Assembly (NCBI GenBank): GCA_013177825.1
Contig: JABLXX010000002.1
Location: 496,001-560,000, forward strand
From: Syntrophaceae bacterium
Lineage (GTDB): Bacteria; Desulfobacterota; Syntrophia; Syntrophales; PHBD01
Direction: 5' to 3'
DNA: 64,000 nucleotides
Shown one piece after another: positions 46,931-57,637 of this stretch. A program made the translations under genes and the position numbers. The notes below the pieces were generated by a model. That model saw only the letters and a program-made list of their open reading frames with translations, did not search any database and was not told where the DNA came from. The stretch's first letter is position 1. Each line of letters begins with the position of its first letter.

Positions 46931-48874
46931 ATGGAAGAGCAGAAATACAGAAGCTGGGTCGAAGTCGATCTCGACAGCTTCTCCCGGAACTGGGAGGAGT
47001 TGAAGCACCTTGTCGGCCCGGACGTCCGGATCATGCAGGTCGTCAAGGCCGATGCCTACGGCCACGGCGCCCTGGAACTCTCCAGCGTCGCCCTCCGGAA
47101 CGGCGCCTGGGCCCTGGGAGTGGCCAATGCCGACGAGGGCGTCCAGCTTCGCGCCAGCGGCATCGACGCCCCGATCGTCATTCTAAGCCCGTCCCCGGAT
47201 TCGGAGATCGGCCAGATCGTCAAGTACGGCCTCACGCCGTCGGTGTCCGATGCGTCCTTCGCCCGTGAGCTTCAGAAGAGCGCCCGGAAGGCGGGCGTCC
47301 ACGTTTCCGTGCACATCGAGGTGGATACGGGCATGGGCCGCGGCGGAACGATCCACTACGAGGCCCTCGACCTGATCCGGGCGGTCCTGGACATGCCGAA
47401 CCTGGACCTGGAGGGTATCTTCACCCACCTGTCCTCCAGCGAGATCCTGGTGGACTACAATAACCGCCAGTGGACCCATTTCCGAAACCTCCTGGAAAAG
47501 CTGGAGGAGGACGGGATCCGGATTCCCCTGAAGCACATGTCCAACAGCGGGGCCGTCCTGAACTTTCCCGAATACAACCTGGACCTGGTCCGGCCGGGCA
47601 TCATGACCTACGGCATCTACCCGGGGCCCGACACGAGGGACAAGGCGGACCTCTCTCCCGTCATGAGCTTCAAGACGCGGATCGTCCTCCTCAAGGAATT
47701 TCCCGAGGGCTACAGCATCGGCTACAACCGGACCTTCATCACCTACCGGCCCACTCGCATCGCCACGATTCCCGTGGGCTACGGCGACGGGTACGGGATC
47801 CTGCTGTCGAACGCCGGCGAGGTCCTCATCCGCGGGCAGCGGGCCCCCATCGTCGGCCGCATCTCCATGGACATGTGCACCGTCGACGTGAGCCGCATTC
47901 ACGACTGCGGGATCGGCGACGAGGTGGTTCTCATGGGACGGCAGGGCTCGGAATACATCTCCGCCAACGAGATCGCCGCCCGGACAAGCACGATCAGCTA
48001 CGACGTCCTGTGCGCCCTGGGCAAGCGGGCCCCCCGGATCTTCGTCCAGAAGGGCCGGGCCGACGCGGTGGAGCCGCGCCTCCGGCGGATCTACATCCCC
48101 GGCGAGGAGAAGTCCGTCGCCCGCATCGACAGCATCATCCGCCACTGCTTCCAGACCCGGGCCCAGAGCGAGGAGATGGGGGACGCCATCTTCTCCGAGA
48201 TGTTCGAGACCCTCTTCGGGAAGGAGGACCGGCAGCTGGAGCTGCGGGACCGCTTCCGTTACGACATCGAGATCTCCGAGGCTTCGCCGCAAAACGGCAG
48301 GCGCAGGCGGGGCGAATTCTTCCGGGTCCTGACCCGGGTGGAGTACACGAAGGCCCTCCGGGAGCCTGTCTTCATGATCGGCTGCGCCATGAACAACGAG
48401 CAGCTGGAGGCCCTCTTTGCGGAGAAGCGCTGCGAGTACCGGTGGCTCCTGAACCTGGGCGACGAGACGGTGACGGAGCGGGACTTCCGGATCGAGCGGG
48501 TCACGATCGACGGGGAGGACATCCCCATTCTCCGGTCCGAGAACACCGGGCGGGGCTACGAAGTCTGGTGCGGCGGCGACCTCCTGAAGAAGAAGCTCAA
48601 CCGCCCGGTCCGCTTCGCCTTCGAGATCGCCACGAAGAAGTCCAAGGAAAACAACCTGTTTTCCGTGTACGTGGTCTACCCGACCCGGGGGTTGCAGATT
48701 TCCTTCAACTACGAGAAGGCCAACCTCCGCCGCGTCCGGGAAGTGAGTTATTTCGCCGGCAAGCACCCGTACCCGCGGGTCGCCCGGGAGCAGGGCCGAT
48801 GCACCACGCTCACCATCGCCGACGACGAGTGGATCTTCCCCAACAGCGGCGTCACCTTCATCTGGGATTCCTGA
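46931..48874 (+). CDS. alr: Alanine racemase fused to an unknown C-terminal domain
   Basis: A 647-residue protein. Residues about 5-375 are a complete alanine racemase: PLP lysine in MQVVKADAYGHG (Lys about 39), EVDTGMGRGG, HMSNSGAVLN, the substrate-side GYNRTF and RISMDMCTVDVS. The enzyme makes D-Ala for peptidoglycan. Another 270 residues follow that normal racemases (about 360-380 residues) lack; they include RVLTRVEYTKALREPVFMIG, and KKLNRPVRFAFEIATKKSKE, and have no motif I recognise. The frame is continuous and codon use alike in both parts, so it is a real fusion. It leads directly into a D-Ala-D-Ala ligase gene. Confidence 0.9.
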   Translation: MEEQKYRSWVEVDLDSFSRNWEELKHLVGPDVRIMQVVKADAYGHGALELSSVALRNGAWALGVANADEGVQLRASGIDAPIVILSPSPDSEIGQIVKYGLTPSVSDASFARELQKSARKAGVHVSVHIEVDTGMGRGGTIHYEALDLIRAVLDMPNLDLEGIFTHLSSSEILVDYNNRQWTHFRNLLEKLEEDGIRIPLKHMSNSGAVLNFPEYNLDLVRPGIMTYGIYPGPDTRDKADLSPVMSFKTRIVLLKEFPEGYSIGYNRTFITYRPTRIATIPVGYGDGYGILLSNAGEVLIRGQRAPIVGRISMDMCTVDVSRIHDCGIGDEVVLMGRQGSEYISANEIAARTSTISYDVLCALGKRAPRIFVQKGRADAVEPRLRRIYIPGEEKSVARIDSIIRHCFQTRAQSEEMGDAIFSEMFETLFGKEDRQLELRDRFRYDIEISEASPQNGRRRRGEFFRVLTRVEYTKALREPVFMIGCAMNNEQLEALFAEKRCEYRWLLNLGDETVTERDFRIERVTIDGEDIPILRSENTGRGYEVWCGGDLLKKKLNRPVRFAFEIATKKSKENNLFSVYVVYPTRGLQISFNYEKANLRRVREVSYFAGKHPYPRVAREQGRCTTLTIADDEWIFPNSGVTFIWDS

Positions 48875-48918
48875 AAGAAAGGGCCGGCCCCGGCAGGGGC
48901 GGCGAAACCGAAAGACAC

Positions 48919-49974
48919 ATGGACAAACTGAAAATCGGCATCATCATGGGAGGCCTTTCCTCGGAGAAGGAGGTCTCCCTCAACAGTGGACGGAACGTCC
49001 ACGACAACCTCGACCCCGAGTTCTACGAAGGGGTTCCCCTGTTCATGGACGAACGGGGCCGCCTGTGGATCCTACCCTGGCAGCTCATCCCGCAGAACAC
49101 CACCGTCGACATCGCCGAGCAGCTCGAGCGGCAGGCGCGCCCCGTCACTTATGAAGAACTCCGGAAAGAGATCGACTTCGCCTTCATCTCCCTCCACGGC
49201 AAATACGGCGACGACGGGTGCATCCAGGGGCTCCTGGAGCTGCTCGGGATCCCCTACACGGGGCCGGGCGTCCTGGCATCGGCCCTGGGCATGGACAAGC
49301 ACATCCAGCAGATGATCCTCCGGGAGGCGGGCCTGGACGTTCCGCGGAGCCTGGCGGTCCGCCGGGCCGAGTGGGAGTCGGACCGGGAGGGAGTCATCCG
49401 GCGCGTCCGGGAGGCCCTTCCGTGGCCCTGCGTCACCAAGCCGACCCGGGAGGGATCCAGCATCGGTGTCACCATCGTCCGGGACGAGGCCTCCCTCGAC
49501 GCGGGCATGATCGAAGCCCTGCGGTGGGACAACGCGGTCCTCATCGAGGAATTCCTGGAGGGTGTCGAGTTTTCCTCCATCGTCCTCGAGGAGGACGGCA
49601 CGATCGAGCCCCTGGGGCTGACGGAAATCCACCCCCAGAGCGATTTCTACACCTACGACGACAAGTACATGCCGGGCCGCTGCCGCAAGTTCACGCCCCC
49701 CAAGACCATTCCCCCGGAGGCGATCAAGCGGATCCTGGAGGAGGTGCTCCGGGCCTTCCACGCCCTCGGCTTCCGGTCCTACGGCCGGATCGACGGCTTC
49801 TACACGACCGACGGCCGGATCCTCGTCACCGACCCCAATTCCTCCTCGGGCATGGCCCCCTCGTCCTTCTTCTTCGAGCAGGCTGCCAGCGCGGGGATGC
49901 TGCCCTCCATGATCATCTCGCGTCTCATCGAGAACGCCCGGAAGATCCACCGGGAGAAGCGGGGTCCCCTGTGA
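48919..49974 (+). CDS. ddl: D-alanine-D-alanine ligase family protein
   Basis: A 351-residue ATP-grasp ligase. IGIIMGGLSSEKEVSLNSG near the start and AFISLHGKYGDDGCIQGLLE are the Ddl N-terminal motifs; KPTREGSSIGVTIV binds ATP. LVTDPNSSSGMAPSSFFFEQ near residue 300 occupies the place of the usual EINT-PGMT motif and differs (Asp-Pro-Asn-Ser-Ser-Ser), so the second-subsite specificity may not be D-Ala. The ATG at 48919 is 45 bases after the racemase stop. Start and neighbour indicate D-Ala-X dipeptide synthesis. Confidence 0.85.
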   Translation: MDKLKIGIIMGGLSSEKEVSLNSGRNVHDNLDPEFYEGVPLFMDERGRLWILPWQLIPQNTTVDIAEQLERQARPVTYEELRKEIDFAFISLHGKYGDDGCIQGLLELLGIPYTGPGVLASALGMDKHIQQMILREAGLDVPRSLAVRRAEWESDREGVIRRVREALPWPCVTKPTREGSSIGVTIVRDEASLDAGMIEALRWDNAVLIEEFLEGVEFSSIVLEEDGTIEPLGLTEIHPQSDFYTYDDKYMPGRCRKFTPPKTIPPEAIKRILEEVLRAFHALGFRSYGRIDGFYTTDGRILVTDPNSSSGMAPSSFFFEQAASAGMLPSMIISRLIENARKIHREKRGPL

Positions 49975-49999
49975 AAGGGGGCGCGCGGAGGATCCGGCC

Positions 50000-51061
50000 A
50001 TGACCGTCCCCGGCCATCTTGCCGCCATGACGACGCGGATCTTCCTCGATGTCCGCCCCCGGGTCCACCACCACCTGCAGGCCTGGACGGCCCGGGCCGG
50101 GGCCATTCCGGACCCGGAGCTGCGCCGGCAGGCCCTCATGAGCATCGAAACGAAGTCGTTCCACTGCGAGGGGGGCGGCATCTACGCCCTCCTGGCGGGG
50201 GACGCCTTCGAGGAGGCCGTCCGGTTCATCGTGGCCTACCAGACAATCAGCGACTATCTCGACAACCTCTGCGACCGCAGCACCTCCCAGAGCCCGGAGG
50301 ATTTCCGGGCCCTCCACGAGTCCATGCCGCAGGCCCTCGTTCCGGGGGCCGACCGGACCGACTGGTATCGCCTCCACGTGGAGCGGGACGACGGGGGATA
50401 CCTGGCGGATCTCGTGGAGACGTGCCGGGACGTGCTCCGGCGGGTGCCGTCCTACGGGGCCGTGGCGCCGGGTCTCCTCCGGCTGGCAGGCCTGTATGGC
50501 GACCTCCAGGTCCACAAGCACGTCCGCCCGGAGGAGCGGCTCCCGCGCCTCGAGGCCTGGTTCGAGACGCACCGGAACGGGGTCCCGGAGCTGCGCTGGT
50601 ACGAGTTCGCCGCCGCCACCGGCTCGACCCTGGGGATCTTCTGCCTCGTCTCGTCGGCCTTCCGGGACGGGTTTTCGGAGGCGGAGGCCGGACGGGTGGA
50701 AAAAGCCCTTTTCCCGTGGGTGCAGGCCCTGCACATCCTCCTGGATTACCTGGTGGACCAGGAGGAGGACCGCCAGGGAGGCGACTTGAACTTCTGCACC
50801 TATTATCCCGGCGAGGAGGATCTCCTGGAGCGCCTGTCCTGGCTCTTCGGCCGGGCGGAGGAAGCGGTCTGCGGGCTCCCCGAGGCCCCTTTCCACCGCA
50901 TGATCATCCGGGGACTCCTGGGGATCTACCTGGCGGACCGCAAGGTGGACCGGCAGACAACGGTCCGGCGGATGGCCCGGAAACTGGTCGGGATGGGCGG
51001 ACCGGCAGCGGTCTTCTTTTTCCTCCACTGCTGGGCGTACCGGCGCTTCCGGGAACGGTGA
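50000..51061 (+). CDS. YtpB/DUF2600 family protein (terpene cyclase-like)
   Basis: A 353-residue protein that is largely helical. It has [18 protein letters not shown] (residues about 47-64), [18 protein letters not shown] with two acidic patches near residue 80-90, and the second conserved [20 protein letters not shown] (about 253). These are the family motifs of DUF2600/YtpB, whose Bacillus member is a tetraprenyl-beta-curcumene synthase; the two Asp-rich segments suit diphosphate binding. GGAGGA precedes the ATG. It lies 25 bases after the ligase and 13 bases before the Dpp permease. Its role in this neighbourhood is not obvious. Confidence 0.8.
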   Translation: MTVPGHLAAMTTRIFLDVRPRVHHHLQAWTARAGAIPDPELRRQALMSIETKSFHCEGGGIYALLAGDAFEEAVRFIVAYQTISDYLDNLCDRSTSQSPEDFRALHESMPQALVPGADRTDWYRLHVERDDGGYLADLVETCRDVLRRVPSYGAVAPGLLRLAGLYGDLQVHKHVRPEERLPRLEAWFETHRNGVPELRWYEFAAATGSTLGIFCLVSSAFRDGFSEAEAGRVEKALFPWVQALHILLDYLVDQEEDRQGGDLNFCTYYPGEEDLLERLSWLFGRAEEAVCGLPEAPFHRMIIRGLLGIYLADRKVDRQTTVRRMARKLVGMGGPAAVFFFLHCWAYRRFRER

Positions 51062-51074
51062 GGAGGGGGCCGCC

Positions 51075-52049
51075 GTGATCCGCTACGTCGCCAAAAGGCT
51101 CCTCTTCATGATCCCGCTCCTCCTGGGGATCACCGTCATCTGCTTCACCGTGATGCACCTGGCCCCGGGATCTCCCACGGACATGGAGACCCAGATGAAC
51201 CCCCGGGCCTCCGCCGAGGCGAAGGCCCGCCTGATGGCCCTCTACGACCTGGACAAGCCCCTTCACGTCCAGTACTGGCTGTGGCTCAAGAAGATCGCCG
51301 TCCTGGACCTGGGGACGTCCTTTTCCCAGGACCGCCGGCCCGTGGACCGGAAAATCCTCGAGCGCCTGCCCATCACGATCCTCCTGAACCTGCTGTCCAT
51401 GGGCCTGATCCTGGCCGTGGCCATCCCCCTCGGGGTTCTCTCGGCGGTCCGCCAGGATTCCTGGTTCGACCGCCTCGCCGGGGTCTTCGTCTTCGTCGGG
51501 TTCGCCGTGCCTACCTTCTGGCTGGCCCTGCTCCTGATGATCCTCTTCGGCGTCGAGCTGGGGTGGCTCCCCATCTCGGGGATCCGCTCCCTGAACCATG
51601 AATACCTGCCCCCCGGCGCGGCCTTCTGGGACCTCCTGAAGCATCTGATCCTGCCGGTGGGGCTGTCGGCCTTCGGGGGGCTGGCGGGGCTCTCCCGCTA
51701 CATGCGGTCCAACATGCTGGAGGTGATCCGCCAGGACTACATCCTGACGGCCCGGGCGAAGGGACTCCGGGAGCGGACGGTGATCTACAGGCACGCCCTC
51801 CGGAACGCCCTGCTCCCGGTCATCACGATCCTGGGTCTGTCGGTGCCGGGCCTGATCGGCGGCAGCGTCATCTTCGAGACCATCTTTGCAATCCCCGGCA
51901 TGGGGCAGCTCTTCTACATGTCGGTCATGGCCCGGGATTACCCCGTCGTGATGGGAATTCTCCTCATCGGGGCGGTCCTGACCCTCCTGGGGAACCTCCT
52001 GGCGGATGTGTCCTATGCCGTGGCGGATCCCCGGATCCGGGTCTCGTGA
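51075..52049 (+). CDS. dppB: Dipeptide/oligopeptide ABC transporter permease, DppB type
   Basis: A 324-residue permease with six membrane helices. The N-terminus [20 protein letters not shown], a periplasmic [11 protein letters not shown], and the ATPase-coupling EAA loop [32 protein letters not shown] are the usual DppB/OppB layout. The start is GTG, with GAGGAGGGGG upstream, 13 bases after the preceding stop. It overlaps no gene, and its partner permease follows 11 bases later. The transported peptide is unknown; neighbours that make D-Ala dipeptides suggest, without proof, export or import of such dipeptides. Confidence 0.9.
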   Translation: MIRYVAKRLLFMIPLLLGITVICFTVMHLAPGSPTDMETQMNPRASAEAKARLMALYDLDKPLHVQYWLWLKKIAVLDLGTSFSQDRRPVDRKILERLPITILLNLLSMGLILAVAIPLGVLSAVRQDSWFDRLAGVFVFVGFAVPTFWLALLLMILFGVELGWLPISGIRSLNHEYLPPGAAFWDLLKHLILPVGLSAFGGLAGLSRYMRSNMLEVIRQDYILTARAKGLRERTVIYRHALRNALLPVITILGLSVPGLIGGSVIFETIFAIPGMGQLFYMSVMARDYPVVMGILLIGAVLTLLGNLLADVSYAVADPRIRVS

Positions 52050-52060
52050 GGAGGGGCGGC

Positions 52061-52894
52061 ATGGCGGGGGACTTCTGGCAGCGCTTCCGGAAAAACAGGC
52101 TGGCCGTGGCAGGGCTTGCGGTGGTGGTCCTTCTTTTTGTCGTGTCGTTCCTGGCCCCCTGGATCTCGCCCTACGACGCGGGGGCCATCGACCTCAAGAG
52201 CATCCTCCAGCCCCCGTCGGCCAAGCACCTCTTCGGCACGGATCCTCTCGGACGGGACGTCCTGAGCCGCATGATCTGGGGCGCGGGGATCTCGCTGAAG
52301 GTTGGTTTTGTCGCCACGGGGATCGCCATCGTCATCGGGACGCTCCTCGGGGCGGCGGCGGGGTACTACGGGCGGTGGGTCGATGCGCTGATCATGCGCT
52401 TCGTCGACATCATGCTGTGCTTCCCAACGTTCTTCCTGATCCTGGCGGTCATCGCCTTCCTGGAGCCGTCCATCTGGAACATCATGATCATCATCGGCGC
52501 CACCGGCTGGATGGGGATCACCCGGCTCGTCCGGGCGGACTTCATCTCCCTGAAGGAGCGGGACTTCGTCCAGGCGGCCCGGGCCATCGGGGCCTCGGAC
52601 CTGCGAATCATCTTCCGCCACCTGCTGCCGAACGCCATGGCCTCCATCCTCGTGGCGGCCACGCTGGGGGTGGCCGGGGCGATCCTGACCGAATCGGCCC
52701 TCAGCTTCCTGGGGATCGGCGTCCAGCCGCCCACGCCGAGCTGGGGAAACATGCTCACCGCCGGGAAGGACAACATCGACATTGCCTGGTGGCTGTCCCT
52801 CTATCCGGGGCTGGCCATCCTGGTGACGGTCCTGGGGTACAACCTGCTGGGGGAGGGGATCCGGGACGCCCTGGACCCGAGGCTCAGGCGGTGA
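52061..52894 (+). CDS. dppC: Dipeptide/oligopeptide ABC transporter permease, DppC type
   Basis: A 277-residue permease beginning FWQRFRKNRLAVAGLAVVVL, with the family HLFGTDPLGRDVLSRMIWG (DppC/OppC signature, about residue 58) and the coupling loop RADFISLKERDFVQAARAIG. GAGGAGGGG six bases before ATG 52061 outweighs the in-frame GTG at 52046. It is followed by a strong terminator. The matching ATPases are not adjacent; they lie 6 kb away at 59140-61139. Confidence 0.9.
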   Translation: MAGDFWQRFRKNRLAVAGLAVVVLLFVVSFLAPWISPYDAGAIDLKSILQPPSAKHLFGTDPLGRDVLSRMIWGAGISLKVGFVATGIAIVIGTLLGAAAGYYGRWVDALIMRFVDIMLCFPTFFLILAVIAFLEPSIWNIMIIIGATGWMGITRLVRADFISLKERDFVQAARAIGASDLRIIFRHLLPNAMASILVAATLGVAGAILTESALSFLGIGVQPPTPSWGNMLTAGKDNIDIAWWLSLYPGLAILVTVLGYNLLGEGIRDALDPRLRR

Positions 52895-52942
52895 GCCGCC
52901 AAGCCCTGTGCGGGCGAAACAGAGGAGCCGATCGCAGCAAAG

Positions 52943-52983
52943 AAGAAGGCCGGTCCGGGTCAAACCCGGCCGGCCTTCTTTTG
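52943..52983 (+). terminator. Strong intrinsic terminator after dppC
   Basis: AAGAAGGCCGG pairs with CCGGCCTTCTT and the inside pairs as well (CCGGGT/ACCCGG), with a T-run at the end. It closes the alr-ddl-ytpB-dppBC run. Confidence 0.85.
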
Positions 52984-53029
52984 TTCGTCCGATTTCCGAA
53001 TAAAACCGGAACCGTGGGACCCTGAACGG

Positions 53030-53314
53030 TCAGGGCATCTCCCAGTCGCTGTCGGGTGACGCGAAGTCCTTCAGTTGGTCCCGCCGCTTCTTGTGCTGGA
53101 GCTTCTTGAGGGCCTTCGCCTCGATCTGGCGGATCCGCTCCCGGGTGACGCCCATCATCTCCCCGACTTCTTCCAGGGTAAAGGGCCCGTAATTGCAGGC
53201 GACCCAGGTGCAGTTGAGAAAGTTCTCGTTCGAAAGCCGCCATTCACAGGTCATCTCGATGCAAGGCTCTGAAATCAGATGTCCTTTCTTTTTGCACCGA
53301 TACATGTTTTTCAC
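53030..53314 (-). CDS. Cys-rich stand-alone sigma-70 region 4 DNA-binding protein
   Basis: A 94-residue protein. Residues about 44-75 ([30 protein letters not shown]) are a close match to RpoD region 4.2, the helix-turn-helix that reads the -35 box. Residues 1-43 carry five Cys (7, 18, 23, 35, 40), including P-C-x4-C-E-W, likely a zinc or iron-sulfur site. There is no region 2, so it cannot be a full sigma factor; it may be a transcription regulator that mimics sigma 4. A promoter at 53347-53375 precedes it. GTG 53314 has AAGGAGA upstream. Confidence 0.8.
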   Translation of the reverse strand: MKNMYRCKKKGHLISEPCIEMTCEWRLSNENFLNCTWVACNYGPFTLEEVGEMMGVTRERIRQIEAKALKKLQHKKRRDQLKDFASPDSDWEMP

Positions 53315-53346
53315 GGGAGGATTCTCCTTGGTTGGAAAGTTTGCCT

Positions 53347-53375
53347 AAACTAAGCACACCGCCGGGGTTTGTCAA
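53347..53375 (-). promoter_or_regulatory. Promoter of the Cys-rich sigma-4 protein gene
   Basis: Minus strand TTGACA (53375-53370), 17-base spacer, TAGTTT (53352-53347), about 33 bases before GTG 53314. Confidence 0.65.
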
Positions 53376-53459
53376 CCGGGAAAAGACGGGTTTGTTGCGG
53401 TCGTTCCGGCATAACCGGCGATAATCCCGAAGAGAATTCAAAACACGGAAGAAGAGGGT

Positions 53460-54736
53460 TCAGCGCGGAACCCGCCCGGTCCGACGCCAAAGGCGCTCCC
53501 GGCGGTGGAGAAAGGCTGCCGCCTCCGCATCCGTGCCGGAGCCGCAGGAGAGCCAGTGCTCCACCACGGCGAGGGCCGCCGGGGCGTCTTTTTCGTTGTG
53601 TTCCAGGTCCTTGGCCAGCTCTTCCGCGGCGAAGGCGTCGCCGGGGTTCTCCCGGAGCATCTCCCGCCACAGACGGGCGGCCTCGTTCCGCCGCCGGGCC
53701 TGCTTGCAGAGGAGCGACAACTGCACCCGGGCCTCCCGGGAGTGAAGGCCCGTCCCATCGCCTGCCAGCCGCCCCAGGATTTCCTCCGCCCCTGCCCGTT
53801 CGCCCCGGTCGGCCAGGAGGCGCGCCGCCGACAGGAGGTCCCGCGGGTCGGCCGCGGGGGGCGGCTCCGGCAGGACCAGCTCCGACAGGTGAGCCGCCAG
53901 GGCCGCCAGCGAGATGATGTCCAGCCGGTTGTGCCGGAAGATGTCGCCCAGCAGCCGGCCGTCCCGCGTCCGGAGCCAGCGGAAGTAGCGCTCCGGGATC
54001 TCGCTCCCCGGGAGGTCGTCTTCCCGGAGGAGTCCCAGCAGGGCCGCCTCCAGGGTCCCGAGCCGGCAATTCTCCAGGCGCCGTCCCACGAGGCGGCGGC
54101 TCGGGTGGAGCAGGTCCAGGTGGGGAAAGCCTTCCAGGGGGTTCGGGAGGCGGTTCATGACGAACCGGGCCGCCAGGAGGTTGATGTCGAAGGCCTTGCC
54201 GTTGAAGGTGACGAGGGCCTTCCGCGACGCCGCCAGCTCCGTCAGGTGGGCCAGGGCGGCCCGCTCCTCCGCGTAGTCCCGGAGGAAGAGCTGCCGAAGG
54301 ACGAAACGGGTCCCCTCGAACCAGCCCAGTCCGATCAGGAAGGCCACCGTGCCTGTCCCCCCGGCGAGTCCCGTCGTCTCCGTGTCGAGGAACAGCAGGT
54401 CCCCGATGTCGAGTGCCGCCAGGTCCCGCACGTTGCCCAAGAGGGCCGCCCGGGCCATGTCGAGGCCCGAAAGGTCCGCCACGCGTCGGTGGCCGTGGCA
54501 CGCCCCGCCGCCGACGTCCTCGCGGACGACAAAGAAGGAGCCGTGGGGCGTCTCGATCTCTTCCCCGGAGACGATCTCGCCGAGGGCTGGGAACCGGTCC
54601 GCCCGGACCGGGGGCTGTTCCCGGCGCCGGCCCATGATCTCCTCGATCCGTCGCCTCAGCTCGGAGAGCTCGGGCTTCTCATGCCTCGGGGGGGCGGGTG
54701 TTTCGCCGGTGAGGCGCTGGAGACGGTTGCGGACGC

Positions 54737-54740
<4 letters not shown>
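53460..54740 (-). CDS. mrfB: DEDDh-type exonuclease MrfB (YprB-like) with TPR-like tail
   Basis: A 426-residue protein. The 3'-5' exonuclease domain has LFLDTETTGLAGG (Asp and Glu at about residue 118), LVTFNGKAFDINLL, and RHNRLDIISLAAL with the catalytic His, so it is of the DEDDh type. The C-terminal about 130 residues are helical repeats (LLSAARLLADRGERAGAEEI). In Bacillus, MrfB (YprB) works with MrfA on mitomycin-damaged DNA. The ATG at 54740 overlaps the helicase stop (ATGA), so MrfA and MrfB are co-translated. The much longer frame read over 53460-56585 is a shadow of mrfA. Confidence 0.85.
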
Positions 54741-57109
<2,369 letters not shown>

Positions 57110-57166
57110 GTTTTTGCCTGCACAGGGGGATGGATTCCAATCATTCGGCGGCCACCGCTTTCCCGG

Positions 57167-57300
57167 GGCGCGGGGGCTGTCACGGGGGATGCCGCCGTTG
57201 CGGAAACTTTTCCATCCTCTCCCTTTTGAATTCGGGACGCCGTGAAAGTGGAAAAGTTTTCTGATTGCTCCTCTGGAAACCCCCGGCCGCGCCCCCGCGG
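57167..57300 (-). repeat. 134-bp repeat with central stem-loop, copy B
   Basis: Read on the minus strand, this is closely similar to 62656-62789 at both ends: CCGCGGGGGCGCGGCCGGGG then GGTTTCCAGAGGAGCAAT at one side, and ACGGCGGCATCCCCCGTG then CAGCCCCCGCGCC at the other. The middle has an 11-bp perfect inverted repeat AAACTTTTCCA/TGGAAAAGTTT (57204-57214, 57249-57259). Loop sequences differ between copies but both are 134 bp long. It is an unidentified mobile or structural element. Confidence 0.75.
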
Positions 57301-57380
57301 TTGGGTGGTTCTGCAGAGGCGCGAATGACTCCGCGGCCTGGGAACGAGGATATATATGAAGTCCATTCCCATTTCCGGGT

Positions 57381-57437
57381 TCAAGCCTGTCCCCTTTTAC
57401 GGCATTTGGAGACGGATTTCAAACCTGTCCCCTTTTT
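57381..57437. repeat. Two direct copies of a GTCCCCTTTT motif
   Basis: TCAAGCCTGTCCCCTTTTA at 57381 and TCAAACCTGTCCCCTTTTT at 57419 share 17 of 19 bases at a 38-base interval. On the other strand they read AAAAGGGGACAGG, the motif family seen in RAYT-linked repeats and in the palindrome at 1116-1150. Confidence 0.55.
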
Positions 57438-57573
57438 TCCTGATCGGGTGCCCGGCCGGACTCTCGCTTCTTCCAGCGGGGACGCGGGGAGGATACCACA
57501 TCGGGCCGCTCCGGCAAGGCAATATTGACCGCTTGTTCCTTCGGGACGATCGGCCGGGCGGAATTGCCCGGCG

Positions 57574-57601
57574 TTGACATTTGGGCCGCCTGTGTTAGAG
57601 T
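57574..57601 (+). promoter_or_regulatory. Promoter of pepA
   Basis: TTGACA (57574-57579), a 16-base spacer, and TAGAGT (57596-57601), 37 bases before the ATG at 57638, whose ribosome site is CAGGAGA. Confidence 0.65.
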
Positions 57602-57637
57602 TGCCCCGTTTTCATCCCGTCCATCCAGGAGATCCTC

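Larger units (their letters stand above)
57110..57637. other. Divergent region with repeats between mrfA and pepA
   Basis: About 530 bases hold one copy of a 134-bp repeat (57167-57300), two direct copies of a GTCCCCTTTT motif (57381-57437), and the pepA promoter (57574-57601). No gene is supported; a 73-codon frame through the direct repeats is unconvincing. Confidence 0.6.
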
